A model generated the notes under the pieces. It worked only from the letters and a program-made list of their open reading frames with translations. It had not been told where the DNA came from and made no database searches. From JOPF133 sp052144935 (GTDB taxonomy: Bacteria; Acidobacteriota; Terriglobia; Bryobacterales; Bryobacteraceae), in NCBI GenBank assembly GCA_052144935.1, contig JBKQPR010000108.1, positions 40,274-104,273 on the forward strand: a stretch of DNA of 64,000 bases, in the 5' to 3' direction. The position numbers were made by a program, and so were the translations under genes. Shown piece by piece: positions 1 to 8,851 of this stretch. Numbering within the stretch: position 1 is the first letter of the stretch; each line of letters starts with the position of its first letter.

Positions 1-395
1 AGGCCATGCGACCGCGGGCCGAGAGCGGCCATCCGCGCGGCGGCGCCGCCCGCCGCGACTACTTTCCGGGCTGCTCCTCACGATCTGCGACTGCAGTATC
101 CGAGGGCCCTTTGCGCGGCGCAAGGTAGTGGGCGGCTCCTCGGTCTCCCTGCGGCTGCTGACGGGTCGATCCCGGCGTGTGCCAGGCGGCGCGCATGAGG
201 ATGCCGGCGTGGGGGCGAATGGCGAATCGCTGCTTGGCGCCACTACCGGCGGCCGGTAAGGGGATCCCACCCGTGGGCCTCCGATTCTCGCAACGGCCCT
301 AGCCAGTTCAGCGCCCTCCGCGGCGCGGTGGGCGGCGACCTCGCGACCGCGGGCCGTGAGCGGCCATCCGCGCGGCGGCGCCGCCCGCCGTGGCG
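1..395 (+). repeat. GC-rich dispersed repeat, several partial copies
   Basis: No gene is seen in the first 620 bases. Three blocks belong to a repeat family that recurs in the left third of the window. Bases 1-55 and 318-395 carry the tail module (GCGGGCC, a G-rich core GAGCGGCCATCCGCGCGG, then CGGCGCCGCC). Bases 118-260 carry the head module (GGCGGCTCCTCGGTCTCC, then CTGCGGCTGCTG and GCCAGGCGGCGCGCATGA). The remaining bases up to the ankyrin gene show nothing I can name. Confidence 0.7.
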
Positions 396-620
396 CCTTT
401 GTCCACCTCGGCTGGAATTTCATTTCGGCCATCTTTCAGTGGTGTTTCTCGCGTATGCCAGCGGCCACGCATTCGCCTTGGATATGGAGGACAAGTATGC
501 CTGTCAAGAGGGCCGAAATCGTCCGGTTCGCGATTTTCGGGAACAGAAACAGGCCAGAAACAGGCATTCCTTCTTTCGTCGCCCACCAGTTACGGCATCA
601 TCTACTGACACAAGAAACCC

Positions 621-2516
621 ATGAAACCAGAAGTCGCATTGCTCGCCCTGACGCTCGCCGTTCTCAGCCCAGCGGCTGAAAACAGCCCGTTCTATCTGCC
701 CATTCGAAACAACGATCTCACCACTTTGGGCAAACTCATCCGCGACCCCGGCCCCAAAGCCCGCGACACCCGCGGCAACTCACCGCTCATGTACGCCGCC
801 GCGCTCGGCAGCCTGGAAAGTATGCACCTCCTCCTGGACGCCGGAGCCGACCCCAACGCCGCCAACGACTTTGCTGCGACTCCTCTCATGTGGTGCGCCG
901 GCGACGCCGCCAAGGTCCGCTTGCTCCTGTCCAAAGGCGCCAAGGTCGATGCCCGCTCCAAACTCGGCCGCACGCCTTTGCTGATCGCCGCCACCTACGA
1001 TGGAGCCACGGAAGCTGCCCGCCTGCTGATCGAGAGAGGCGCGGACGTCAACGCGCGCGACGAGTCGGGAACGAGCGTGCTCGAACAGGCGGCCGGATCC
1101 AACCACATCGAACTGGTCCGCCTCCTGCTGGCCAAAGGCGCCGCCGTGAATACCGCGGACGGCGGCGGCTTCACCCCGCTGATGAGCGCTGCCGGCAACG
1201 GCGACCGCAATGCTGCCGTGGTCAAACTGCTGATCGAGCACGGCGCCACGGTAAACGACAAAAGCGGCGACACTGCCGAAATAGTCAAGAACGGCCCCAT
1301 CTCGCTGGGCCACCTGACCGCGGCGCAAATGGCCGCGGGCCAGGGCAATTACGAAGCCGTCGAGGCGCTGGTGAAAGCCGGTGCGGACGTAAACGCCCTG
1401 GATGTCCGCAAGGCCAACTCCCTGGTCTTCGCCGTGGCCACCGATCACGCCAACCCGAAGATCGTGGAGTTGCTGCTGGCCAAGGGTGCGGTGCGCGAGC
1501 CCGCCTTGGATTGGGTCCGCCGCTATCAGGACCCGGCGATCCTCCCGCTCTTCGGCCTGACGCCCGCGAAACCGGCCGGCGGCGAACCTGCGGTGCCGCC
1601 CCGCCGCAACGTGCGTGAGGCTATCACGAAGTCACTGGCCACGGCGCAAGGTCCCGCCACGAAGTTCCTGGCTACGGGCGGCTGCCTCTCCTGCCACGCC
1701 CAGCACCTCAACGGGCTCGCCGTTGCCGCGGCCGAGTCGCTCGGCATCCCCGCCGACTACCAACTGGAAGCCCGCGAAGCGCACGCCACCGCGATCCTGC
1801 GGGGCGCTATCGAGCAGCAACTCTTCCAGGTCCAGGACCCCGCAGCCGGCGTGGATTCGCAGCAGTTCTCGCTGATGCAGATGGCCGGCTCGGGAGTCCC
1901 GGCCACCCTGGCAACCGATTCACTGGTCCACCACATCGCCGCCATGCAGCGCCGGGAGGGCGATTGGCCCAATTATGGGGAGGCCCGTCCGCCGCTGGAG
2001 GACGGCGGCTTCTCTCATACCGCCAAGGGAATTCGCGCCCTGCGTCTGTACGCGATCCCAGGCCGCAAAGCTGAATTTGACGACCGCGTGGCGCGCGCCG
2101 CTGCGTGGCTCGAAAAGGCCGAACCGCTCACCACGGAGGACCGCACCATGCAGATCCTGGGCATCACATGGGCCGGACGCGAAGTGCCGGCGGATCGCGT
2201 GCAACAACTGGTCGCCAAGCAACGCTCCGACGGGGGCTGGGGCCAGACCGACAATCTCGCTTCCGACGCCTACGCCACGGGTGAAGCCCTCTGGGCGCTG
2301 CACGAATCTGGCATGACGCCGTCCCACGCCGTCTACCGCCGCGGCGTCGACTACCTTCTCCGCACGCAACGGGAGGACGGCACCTGGCACGTGGTCACCC
2401 GCGCTCTCGGCTTCCAGCCCTACTTCCAGAGCGGTTTCCCCTACGATCACGACCAGTGGATCTCGCAAGCGGGCACCGCCATGGCGACTATCGGCCTGAC
2501 GTTCGCCGCAAAGTAA
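621..2516 (+). CDS. Exported ankyrin-repeat protein with heme motif and cyclase-like C-terminus
   Basis: The 631-residue protein starts with a short hydrophobic signal peptide (about residues 1-20). Roughly eight ankyrin repeats follow to about residue 300, recognisable by repeated G-A-D-V/P-N-A and T-P-L-M/L signatures. A c-type heme motif CLSCH begins at C355 in a linker region. The C-terminal half (about 400-625) contains squalene/prenyltransferase-type alpha-alpha barrel repeats, for example QRSDGGWGQ and TQREDGTWH. The domain order ankyrin, CxxCH, cyclase-like repeat is seen directly. Ankyrin units normally bind proteins and CxxCH binds heme after export, so a periplasmic electron-transfer or binding role is possible but inferred. 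The catalytic DxDD of true squalene cyclases was not seen, so the C-terminal fold may be only structural. The gene is flanked by repeats and looks monocistronic. Confidence 0.85.
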   Translation: MKPEVALLALTLAVLSPAAENSPFYLPIRNNDLTTLGKLIRDPGPKARDTRGNSPLMYAAALGSLESMHLLLDAGADPNAANDFAATPLMWCAGDAAKVRLLLSKGAKVDARSKLGRTPLLIAATYDGATEAARLLIERGADVNARDESGTSVLEQAAGSNHIELVRLLLAKGAAVNTADGGGFTPLMSAAGNGDRNAAVVKLLIEHGATVNDKSGDTAEIVKNGPISLGHLTAAQMAAGQGNYEAVEALVKAGADVNALDVRKANSLVFAVATDHANPKIVELLLAKGAVREPALDWVRRYQDPAILPLFGLTPAKPAGGEPAVPPRRNVREAITKSLATAQGPATKFLATGGCLSCHAQHLNGLAVAAAESLGIPADYQLEAREAHATAILRGAIEQQLFQVQDPAAGVDSQQFSLMQMAGSGVPATLATDSLVHHIAAMQRREGDWPNYGEARPPLEDGGFSHTAKGIRALRLYAIPGRKAEFDDRVARAAAWLEKAEPLTTEDRTMQILGITWAGREVPADRVQQLVAKQRSDGGWGQTDNLASDAYATGEALWALHESGMTPSHAVYRRGVDYLLRTQREDGTWHVVTRALGFQPYFQSGFPYDHDQWISQAGTAMATIGLTFAAK

Positions 2517-2517
2517 A

Positions 2518-2565
2518 GCGGGCCGAGAGCGGCCATCCGCGCGGCGGCGCCGCCCGCGACGCTTT
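2518..2565 (+). repeat. GC-rich dispersed repeat, tail module
   Basis: A short copy of the tail module (GAGCGGCCATCCGCGCGG followed by CGGCGCCGCCCGC) starts 2 bases after the ankyrin stop codon. The rest of the 2517-2837 gap shows no gene; its only distinctive structure is the hairpin at 2755-2772. Confidence 0.75.
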
Positions 2566-2754
2566 GGCCGGAGTGGTTGCTGGCGCTGGCGGCCAGTTCG
2601 TTGTCCTCGTAATCGACGGATCGATGCGTTCCCATGGGTCACCGTTTTCCAGGCCGGCGATGTGGGACTCGGCGGTCGAGGGCCGGTGGCGCCGTTCCTT
2701 CCGTGTGCGCCAAACGAACGACGGGGCGCCGGGCAACTTCCCAGGCCGTTAGCT

Positions 2755-2772
2755 GGCGCGTTTTTTCGCGCC
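2755..2772. other. Perfect hairpin with T6 loop between convergent genes
   Basis: GGCGCG, TTTTTT, CGCGCC form a perfect 6-bp stem with six T residues in the loop. It lies between the convergent ankyrin and GH2 genes. The T run is in the loop and not after the stem, so it is not a classical intrinsic terminator on the plus strand; on the minus strand the loop is A-rich. Confidence 0.35.
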
Positions 2773-2837
2773 CGACGTGGCGCGTTCCGGTGAGTGCGCC
2801 GGTATTCAGATTCATCGGCAGAAAAGAGTTTGGTATC

Positions 2838-5015
2838 TCACTTTTCGGCCGCAGACGCGATCGTGACGTTGCGGCGGCTGAGCGTGGGCTGGCCTATCCC
2901 AGCATCGGCTTTGGCCTGCAGGAGGAAGTCGCCCGGCGTGTTCGGCACGTCCAGATTGATATATAGGGTGCTTTGTCCCAGACTGCCAACTTCGAAGGGC
3001 GCCTGGGCGCGCGCCACCTCGCCGCGGCTCTTGGACTGGAGGGATACGGTCACGCTTCCCGCGGCTGCGTGGTATTCGTCATTTACCAGCATCACCTGGA
3101 AGGTATGCTTTCCCGCAGCCAGTTTCGCGTGCCAGAAGCTCAGGTACACTCCGAGCGGCGCGAAGGCTTGGGACAGGTAGTCGCGGAAGTCCGGCTGCAG
3201 TTCCAGTTTCTCGACGTCGCGGAAGTGATCGGCCGTGTAGCCGAGCGGATCGCTGCTCATCAGATATACGAAATGGAGCACGGCGGCGTATTGCCGGTAA
3301 GCGCGCCAGAACTCCGTGATGCCGCCCAGCAGGTAAGCATTCAGTGCCAACCTATCCTCGGCGGTGGCGTTCTTCGGCAACAGGCGCGGATACAGATCCT
3401 TGGTCAGTTCGGTGGGTGAACCATCGCGGTTCAGCCACAGCCAGCCGTACTCATTCAGGATGAGCGCATGGCCGCTGGGTGCTCCCGGGGCCTTGCCGTT
3501 AGGCTTCTCGAACGTGGTCATGCTGAACTCCGGTCCGTCGCGCTTGGCCATGTCATAAAACTCGTAGGGATGATCCTCCACCGGATCGTCCGGGCCGGCG
3601 GGCGGGTTATAGCTGTTTTCCCAGGGCCGGTTCGAAAGGTCGAGTCCGCGTACCGCCGGGATGATCTTTTCGCCGAACATGGGATCGAAGGTTTCATTGT
3701 TGGCGTCCCAGATGGCGACGCTCGGGTGATTCCAGTTGTCACGCATCCATTCGCCGTATTCGCGGATCATTTGACCGGCGTCGAAGCGGACCTGGTTCCC
3801 GGCGCCATGCCAGACGTTGCCCGTCCACACGAAGTATTCATTCTGGATCAACAATCCCGCCTCGTCGGCGATGTCCAACCATTGGTCGGGCACCGGACCA
3901 ATGCAGAAGCGGAATGCATTCCAGTGCATCTCTTTGGGGATCTCGACCAGCAACTTGCGTACCCATTTCTCGTCCCATGGCAGCACGCCCGATTTCGGAT
4001 CCTCGAAAAAACGGTGCAGCGTGATGTTGGAGCCACGCATGAAGTAGGGGCGGCCGTTGAGATAAGCGCGCTTCGTGGCCGTTTCGAAATGGAACTCGCG
4101 CATGCCGAACCGGGTGCTGGCGGTGTCCCCACCCGTGCCCGTTTCGAGCACGTATAGATTCGGCTGTTCCGGCGTCCACAACCTGGCGGCGGGCATCGCA
4201 ATGTGCTGCGTAACGGTCCGCTCTTCCTGAGCCGCCAAATGGATCCGCATCGCCGCGGCGCGTGCTGCCACCGCATCCGGCTTCCATCCATGCACCACCT
4301 GGTGGAGGGCGAACGCCACCGCTTGTGCGGATCGATTGCGCAGCCTGGTCTGCACGGTAATCGACTGCAGGTCACGGCTCGGCGCCACCTGTAGGGTCTC
4401 GATGGCGGGATTGTCGCTGAGCGCGAGCGAGACGCTGTCATAAATGCCGGGCGTCCAGCGGTTCTTCTCGAAATCGGTGCCCCCTGAGACGGAGGGAGGC
4501 AGCACACCCGGATGCGCGCCCACTCGCACCACGATCTCATTCGAACCCTGCCGCAGTTTGTCCGAGACGTCGAAGATCGCGGCCGTGAAGCAAGGGAGAT
4601 GCTCGCCCGCCTTCTGGCCGTTCACCCACACCGCTGCGCCGAATTGCGCTTTGTCGATCCGCAGAGTCGCTACGCTCCGAACGACAGGCACGTCGAACCG
4701 CCGCCGGTACCAGAACCAGTTCCGCTCCTGCCGCGAGACACCGGCGTTCGAAACCAGCGCCGACGCAGGCGCGAGGCCCCGCTGAACACGATTTTGAATT
4801 AATTGACGGCTCTCGAATTCATCCACGTCCTTGAAGCCGGGCAAGGCCGAATGCGCGAGGCCCGGGACCGGCGCCTTATGGGAATAGGCTACAGGCGGGC
4901 TCTCGCCGTCGACAGAATCGGCGATGTCCCACTGCCCGTCAAGCGACAGGGTGGTCCGTTGTGCGGCCCAGAGCGGGGCGGCCAAGACGGCCAGGAACAA
5001 CAAAAAGGTTGGCAA
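2838..5015 (-). CDS. Secreted glycoside hydrolase family 2 (beta-mannosidase/beta-galactosidase-like)
   Basis: The start is placed at a TTG (base 5015) because the next residues form a good signal peptide (MPTFLLFLAVLAAPLWA) and an AGGAG lies 11 bases upstream. The open frame extends 53 codons further to an ATG that overlaps the amidohydrolase stop codon by ATGA, so a longer product is possible. The 725-residue protein shows the GH2 order: jelly-roll sugar-binding domain (about 25-190), immunoglobulin-like domain, then TIM barrel. The acid/base is probably E441 in WDANNE and the nucleophile E522 in LNEYGWLW. Such enzymes cleave beta-linked mannosides, galactosides or glucosaminides in the periplasm or outside; the exact sugar cannot be read here. 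It lies downstream of, and is probably cotranscribed with, the amidohydrolase. Confidence 0.85.
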   Translation of the reverse strand: MPTFLLFLAVLAAPLWAAQRTTLSLDGQWDIADSVDGESPPVAYSHKAPVPGLAHSALPGFKDVDEFESRQLIQNRVQRGLAPASALVSNAGVSRQERNWFWYRRRFDVPVVRSVATLRIDKAQFGAAVWVNGQKAGEHLPCFTAAIFDVSDKLRQGSNEIVVRVGAHPGVLPPSVSGGTDFEKNRWTPGIYDSVSLALSDNPAIETLQVAPSRDLQSITVQTRLRNRSAQAVAFALHQVVHGWKPDAVAARAAAMRIHLAAQEERTVTQHIAMPAARLWTPEQPNLYVLETGTGGDTASTRFGMREFHFETATKRAYLNGRPYFMRGSNITLHRFFEDPKSGVLPWDEKWVRKLLVEIPKEMHWNAFRFCIGPVPDQWLDIADEAGLLIQNEYFVWTGNVWHGAGNQVRFDAGQMIREYGEWMRDNWNHPSVAIWDANNETFDPMFGEKIIPAVRGLDLSNRPWENSYNPPAGPDDPVEDHPYEFYDMAKRDGPEFSMTTFEKPNGKAPGAPSGHALILNEYGWLWLNRDGSPTELTKDLYPRLLPKNATAEDRLALNAYLLGGITEFWRAYRQYAAVLHFVYLMSSDPLGYTADHFRDVEKLELQPDFRDYLSQAFAPLGVYLSFWHAKLAAGKHTFQVMLVNDEYHAAAGSVTVSLQSKSRGEVARAQAPFEVGSLGQSTLYINLDVPNTPGDFLLQAKADAGIGQPTLSRRNVTIASAAEK

Positions 5016-5170
5016 TTGGGTTGGGGCTCCTATTCCGAATTTATCGCCATTGGCGGCGAGGGGGAGAATCTTGCAGCGAGAGGTTTGGACCGCGGATGGC
5101 GGCCAGGTCACCTGGAGGGCACGATATGCCGCGCCGTTTGCAATCCGCACAGCAGGGGGATACCGGCCAC

Positions 5171-6175
5171 TCATCCCACCGTCGGGTGCTGTGAGAGCTT
5201 TAACAACCGTTCCGCGTTTCTGTGCGTGATCTTTTCGAAATCGGCTGGTGACAGGGATAGTTTATCGAGGAACGCGCGTCCTGCCTCGTTGGAACTGTAA
5301 GGATAATCGACCGAAAACATGATGCGGTCGGCGCCAACGACCTCGAGCGCCAGGTAAAGAGGCGGGGCTGTGAAGATTCCGCTGGTGGTGATGTGGACGT
5401 TGTTATGGAAGTAATCGGCGACCGACCCCTTCAGTCCCTTCGTAAATGGCGTTACGACCGTATCGATTCGCGCGAGGAAGAACGGAATCATCTCACCCAT
5501 ATGGCCGATGACGATCTGCAGTTTTGGAAAACGGTCGAAGACCCCGGTGGCAATCAAGCGAAGGGTGTGAAGACCTTGTTCGGCGTGCCAACCCCAGCCG
5601 GCGATCGAGAGAATCCGGGCGAGTCCAGGTTCCAGTCCGGAAAAATACGTTCTCTGCACACATTCAGGCGGCGGCGCCGGGTGAAGATACAGCGGAACAT
5701 CCAGAGCTTCCGCGCGTTCCAGAAGAGGCGTAAAGAACGCGTCGTCAAGAAATCGCCCCTGCGTTACGCCATTTATCAACGCACCCTTGAAGCCCAGTTG
5801 CGTGACTGTGCGTTCGAGTTCCCGGGCCGCGGCAGATGGGTCTGCAACCGGAAGTGTGGCGAACGCGGCAAAGCGTTGTGGAAAGCGGCCGACTGCTTCG
5901 GCCATCTCGTCGTTTACGCGACGGGAGAGCGGAATTGCACGCGAGGGTTCCAGGATCTCGGGCGAAGGGTGGGTGTGTGAGAGCACCTGCATGTCGATGC
6001 CATTCCTGTCCATATCGGCAATTCGCCGTTCGCCCAAATGGGTAAGATTGGACAGACGTTGCTGTGCCATCTGCTCCCCGGCGGAGTTGGTCGATCGGAA
6101 GTAGTTGCCGGCCTCCCCGATCTCCGCATCGACCTGCTTGCTTCGGTAGTGCTCTTCGAGCGCGATCAGTCGCAT
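5171..6175 (-). CDS. Amidohydrolase-2 family metal enzyme (ACMSD / gamma-resorcylate decarboxylase-like)
   Basis: The 334-residue cytoplasmic protein begins MRLIALEEHY, matching the first strand of the amidohydrolase-2 TIM barrel. Further landmarks are a metal-ligand histidine in LYLHPAPPP, the GHMGE segment (IVIGHMGEMIPF) and the late aspartate in MFSVDYPY that completes the metal site. Relatives decarboxylate or hydrolyse aromatic or cyclic acids, such as gamma-resorcylate and aminocarboxymuconate semialdehyde; the substrate cannot be assigned here. Length and motif order are typical of the family and no damage is seen. The stop codon overlaps a potential upstream ATG of the GH2 gene, so the two are probably one transcript. 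Confidence 0.85.
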   Translation of the reverse strand: MRLIALEEHYRSKQVDAEIGEAGNYFRSTNSAGEQMAQQRLSNLTHLGERRIADMDRNGIDMQVLSHTHPSPEILEPSRAIPLSRRVNDEMAEAVGRFPQRFAAFATLPVADPSAAARELERTVTQLGFKGALINGVTQGRFLDDAFFTPLLERAEALDVPLYLHPAPPPECVQRTYFSGLEPGLARILSIAGWGWHAEQGLHTLRLIATGVFDRFPKLQIVIGHMGEMIPFFLARIDTVVTPFTKGLKGSVADYFHNNVHITTSGIFTAPPLYLALEVVGADRIMFSVDYPYSSNEAGRAFLDKLSLSPADFEKITHRNAERLLKLSQHPTVG

Positions 6176-6269
6176 ACCTATAGTAATTCTAGGCTTGTTT
6201 CCCGCCCACGCTGCGCCGCGTCCGAAACGATTCTAGTCTGCCCGCCACGCGCTTGATCCGCGGGATTGT

Positions 6270-6445
6270 CCTTCGGGCTGCCGCCCGCCAGTCCGCTACG
6301 CTGGTCTCGCCCGGCGGCGCCGGATTCCCCGATCACTACGGCTGCCTGCCGCCAGGCGCCCGGCATCCCGCCCGCTGCGCGGTGGGCTCGTCCGGGAGGG
6401 GCGGCCATGGGCGTTCCGGGCAGCCTGTTCATTGTGGGAGAGCAC
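6270..6445 (+). repeat. GC-rich dispersed repeat, diverged copy
   Basis: The gap between the amidohydrolase and the histidine kinase carries a diverged member of the dispersed family: CCGGCGGCGCCGGATTCCCC, a GATCAC-CGGCTGCC stretch, then CCCGCCCGCTGCGCGGTGGG and GGGCAGCCTGTTCATTGTGG. The last segment recurs at 8620-8645. Confidence 0.6.
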
Positions 6446-6514
6446 CGCGGACTCGAGGGCAAGGTGACCTTACCGCTCACCAGCGTGCGACTCTCCACCG
6501 AAGTTCGGGAGAGT

Positions 6515-8269
6515 TCACGCCTTGCCGACAGGTGGGAGGATCTGGGACATGGCTGCCATCAGGGTAGTGCGACTCAGCGGTTTGGCGGTGTAGCCGTTCA
6601 TGCCGGCGCGGATACAGCGCTCGCGATCTTCGGCGAAAGCGTTAGCCGTTACGCCGATGATGGGGACAAGGGAGGCGCTGCCCGGCAAAGAGCGAATTCT
6701 GGCGGTGGCTTCATAACCGTCCAGTTCGGGCATCTGACAGTCCATCAGAATCATATCGTAAAGGGCTGCCTGATGACGCTCGACGGCAACCCGCCCGTTT
6801 TCGGCGATCTCGACGCTGGCTCCGGCCTGAGTCAACATCATGGCGATTACCCTCTGGTTGACGGCGTTGTCCTCCGCCACCAGTACGCGTAAGCCGGGTG
6901 GCAAGGCCGATACCGGGATCCCTTCGGCCGGGGTGGCGCGCGCCGTGGTCTCGATTGTGGCGAGGGGCAGATCAAAGAAAAAAGTCGAGCCTTCACCAAG
7001 GCGGCTCTCCACCCACAGCCGGCCTCCCATCAACTCGGCCAATCGATGGGAAATCGCCAGGCCGAGTCCGCTGCCGCCAAACTTGCGGGTAGGCGAAGAA
7101 TCTACCTGATGAAACTCCTGAAACAAGCTTTCTTGCTGTTCCGGCGACACGCCGATGCCGGTATCGGAGATGTCGAAACGAATCCAGCCTGGACGAGACA
7201 ATTGAACCGCGAGACAGACTTCTCCCGATGGGGTGAACTTCACCGCATTGCCGAGCAGATTCGAGACCACCTGGCGGATGCGTAGCGGATCACCTTGTAC
7301 CCGGCGCGGCAAATCCGCCGGCACTTGCAGAAGGAAGCGGAGTTGCCGGGCTTCGGCGAGAGCCGCGGCGGGTGACGCAATGTCGCGGATCAGCCTGGAC
7401 AGATCAAAGGGCACCTGCTCCAGAGATAATTTGCCGGAGGCGACTTTGGCCATATCGAGAATGTCGTTGACGATGGACAGCAGGTGCTGCCCACTGCGGC
7501 CGATATCGTCGAGCACTACGCGTTGCTCTTCGGTGAGAGCCAATTGATTGAGCACCTCCACGAGACCCAGAATGCCATTCAGCGGCGTTCGGATTTCGTG
7601 GCTCATGTTGGCCAGGAAGCGCATCTTCGTCGAAGCGGCTTTCTCCGCGGCGTCTCGGGCCTGGCGCAAGTCTTCGCCTTGTACCTCCAGCGTCAGTTGA
7701 GCGATGAACATTGCACGGATATGCGCGCCGTTCATCCGGATCGTTTGAGCGATCGCAACCACGTGGATTACAACCAGGGACTCCAACAGCCAGCCGTAGC
7801 GAGGTAGGGCGTACACGGACCAGATATAGACCGGCAGCACCTGGGCACACACATTGAGCCGGTTCAAGCGGGGAAATGGAGCGAACATACTGGCGCTGAC
7901 GCTGGAGAGTCCGGCAACACCCACGACCAGGAGGCACTCCGGGATAACCTGGCCGCGTACATGCCAGATCGCGTACGAGACGAACACTCCGAATGTGAGG
8001 CTCAGGGCTCTCGCGGCCTGAACCAGCCGGCTGCCGTCGCGCCCGGTGTCCTGGCCAGCGATCACCCGCCGGGCAAAGAGTGTCCGCAGGAATCCCAACA
8101 CGGCGAGGAGACCAGACAAGAATAGGGCGACACCCCGCACACGGGGGCGAAGGTTCAAGGAGAACAGGGTTGCGAACAGGGCGTAAGCGAGGGCACTCCA
8201 ACAGAGCCGCTGTGCCAGTTCGCGCAGCAACCGGAGCCGTAGTGCGGGGCTATCTTCGACCAAAGACAC
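6515..8269 (-). CDS. Membrane hybrid histidine kinase with receiver domain
   Basis: The 584-residue protein has about six hydrophobic segments in residues 20-190. A short coiled coil and a HisKA domain follow, with phospho-acceptor H224 in NMSHEIRTPLNG. Next comes a HATPase domain with N and G boxes (NLLGNAVKFTPSG, DTGIGV, GGSGLGLAIS). The C-terminal receiver domain has phospho-acceptor D510 in MILMDCQMP and a K in YTAKPLS. The protein should sense a membrane or intracellular signal and pass phosphate internally to its receiver domain. No DNA-binding regulator lies next to it, so its output partner is unknown. It is an orphan gene bounded by repeats. Confidence 0.92.
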   Translation of the reverse strand: MSLVEDSPALRLRLLRELAQRLCWSALAYALFATLFSLNLRPRVRGVALFLSGLLAVLGFLRTLFARRVIAGQDTGRDGSRLVQAARALSLTFGVFVSYAIWHVRGQVIPECLLVVGVAGLSSVSASMFAPFPRLNRLNVCAQVLPVYIWSVYALPRYGWLLESLVVIHVVAIAQTIRMNGAHIRAMFIAQLTLEVQGEDLRQARDAAEKAASTKMRFLANMSHEIRTPLNGILGLVEVLNQLALTEEQRVVLDDIGRSGQHLLSIVNDILDMAKVASGKLSLEQVPFDLSRLIRDIASPAAALAEARQLRFLLQVPADLPRRVQGDPLRIRQVVSNLLGNAVKFTPSGEVCLAVQLSRPGWIRFDISDTGIGVSPEQQESLFQEFHQVDSSPTRKFGGSGLGLAISHRLAELMGGRLWVESRLGEGSTFFFDLPLATIETTARATPAEGIPVSALPPGLRVLVAEDNAVNQRVIAMMLTQAGASVEIAENGRVAVERHQAALYDMILMDCQMPELDGYEATARIRSLPGSASLVPIIGVTANAFAEDRERCIRAGMNGYTAKPLSRTTLMAAMSQILPPVGKA

Positions 8270-8509
8270 TGGCGTTCAGCCTCTCGATGTCCAACGCCGC
8301 AAACGCAAATGGAAGCGCTTTGCGGGCGCTCCCTCGGAGTTGTCTCTCCGTCGTTTGTCGGCGTGTTACGCCGGGGGAAGGGCGCCGTTTTCGCGCGCCC
8401 AAGAATCCCCACCACATCCAACATTGGCTCATCGGAAAAAGCGGCAAATCCTTGAGCGCGTATGGGCCGCCGATGCCACCTTTTCGGCCGGGCCTGCGCG
8501 GGCTTCGAC

Positions 8510-8660
8510 CGCGCAGGAACGATGCCGGCGCGAGGGTGCATAGCGAATCGCTGCCCGGCGCCACCGCCGGCCGCAAAGCCCGCCCGCTGCGCAGTGTGCG
8601 GCGACCATGCGACCCGCGGGCCGGGCAGCCTGTTCATCGTGGGGGAGATCATCGCGGAAT
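8510..8660 (+). repeat. GC-rich dispersed repeat
   Basis: The 8270-8851 gap has no gene. Bases about 8517-8660 carry the family's middle and tail (ATGCCGGCGCGAGGGTGCAT, GCGAATCGCTGCCCGGCGCC, ACCGCCGGCCGC, GACCCGCGGGCCGGGCAGCC). Upstream of it lies the promoter region of the kinase; nothing recognisable was seen in 8700-8850. Confidence 0.7.
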
Positions 8661-8851
8661 CAGAGGCCGCCCCCAATCGCGCGCCCTGATCCGCCGCCAC
8701 TGCCGCCTTTGCGGATGCGCGGCGGCAGGCCGCGGGCAGGAGTCCCGAAACAATCCGGTTTCCGGGTGGTCAGCGTGGTTACAGAGTGTCACAGGACGCG
8801 CGGGCGCGGCCAGGGGTAAAAACCGCCGCCAGACTGGCGTGGCCGCAGCCG

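Noticed and set aside
2755..2772. Intrinsic terminator after the ankyrin gene
   Set aside because: The T run is the loop of the hairpin, not a tail following the stem.
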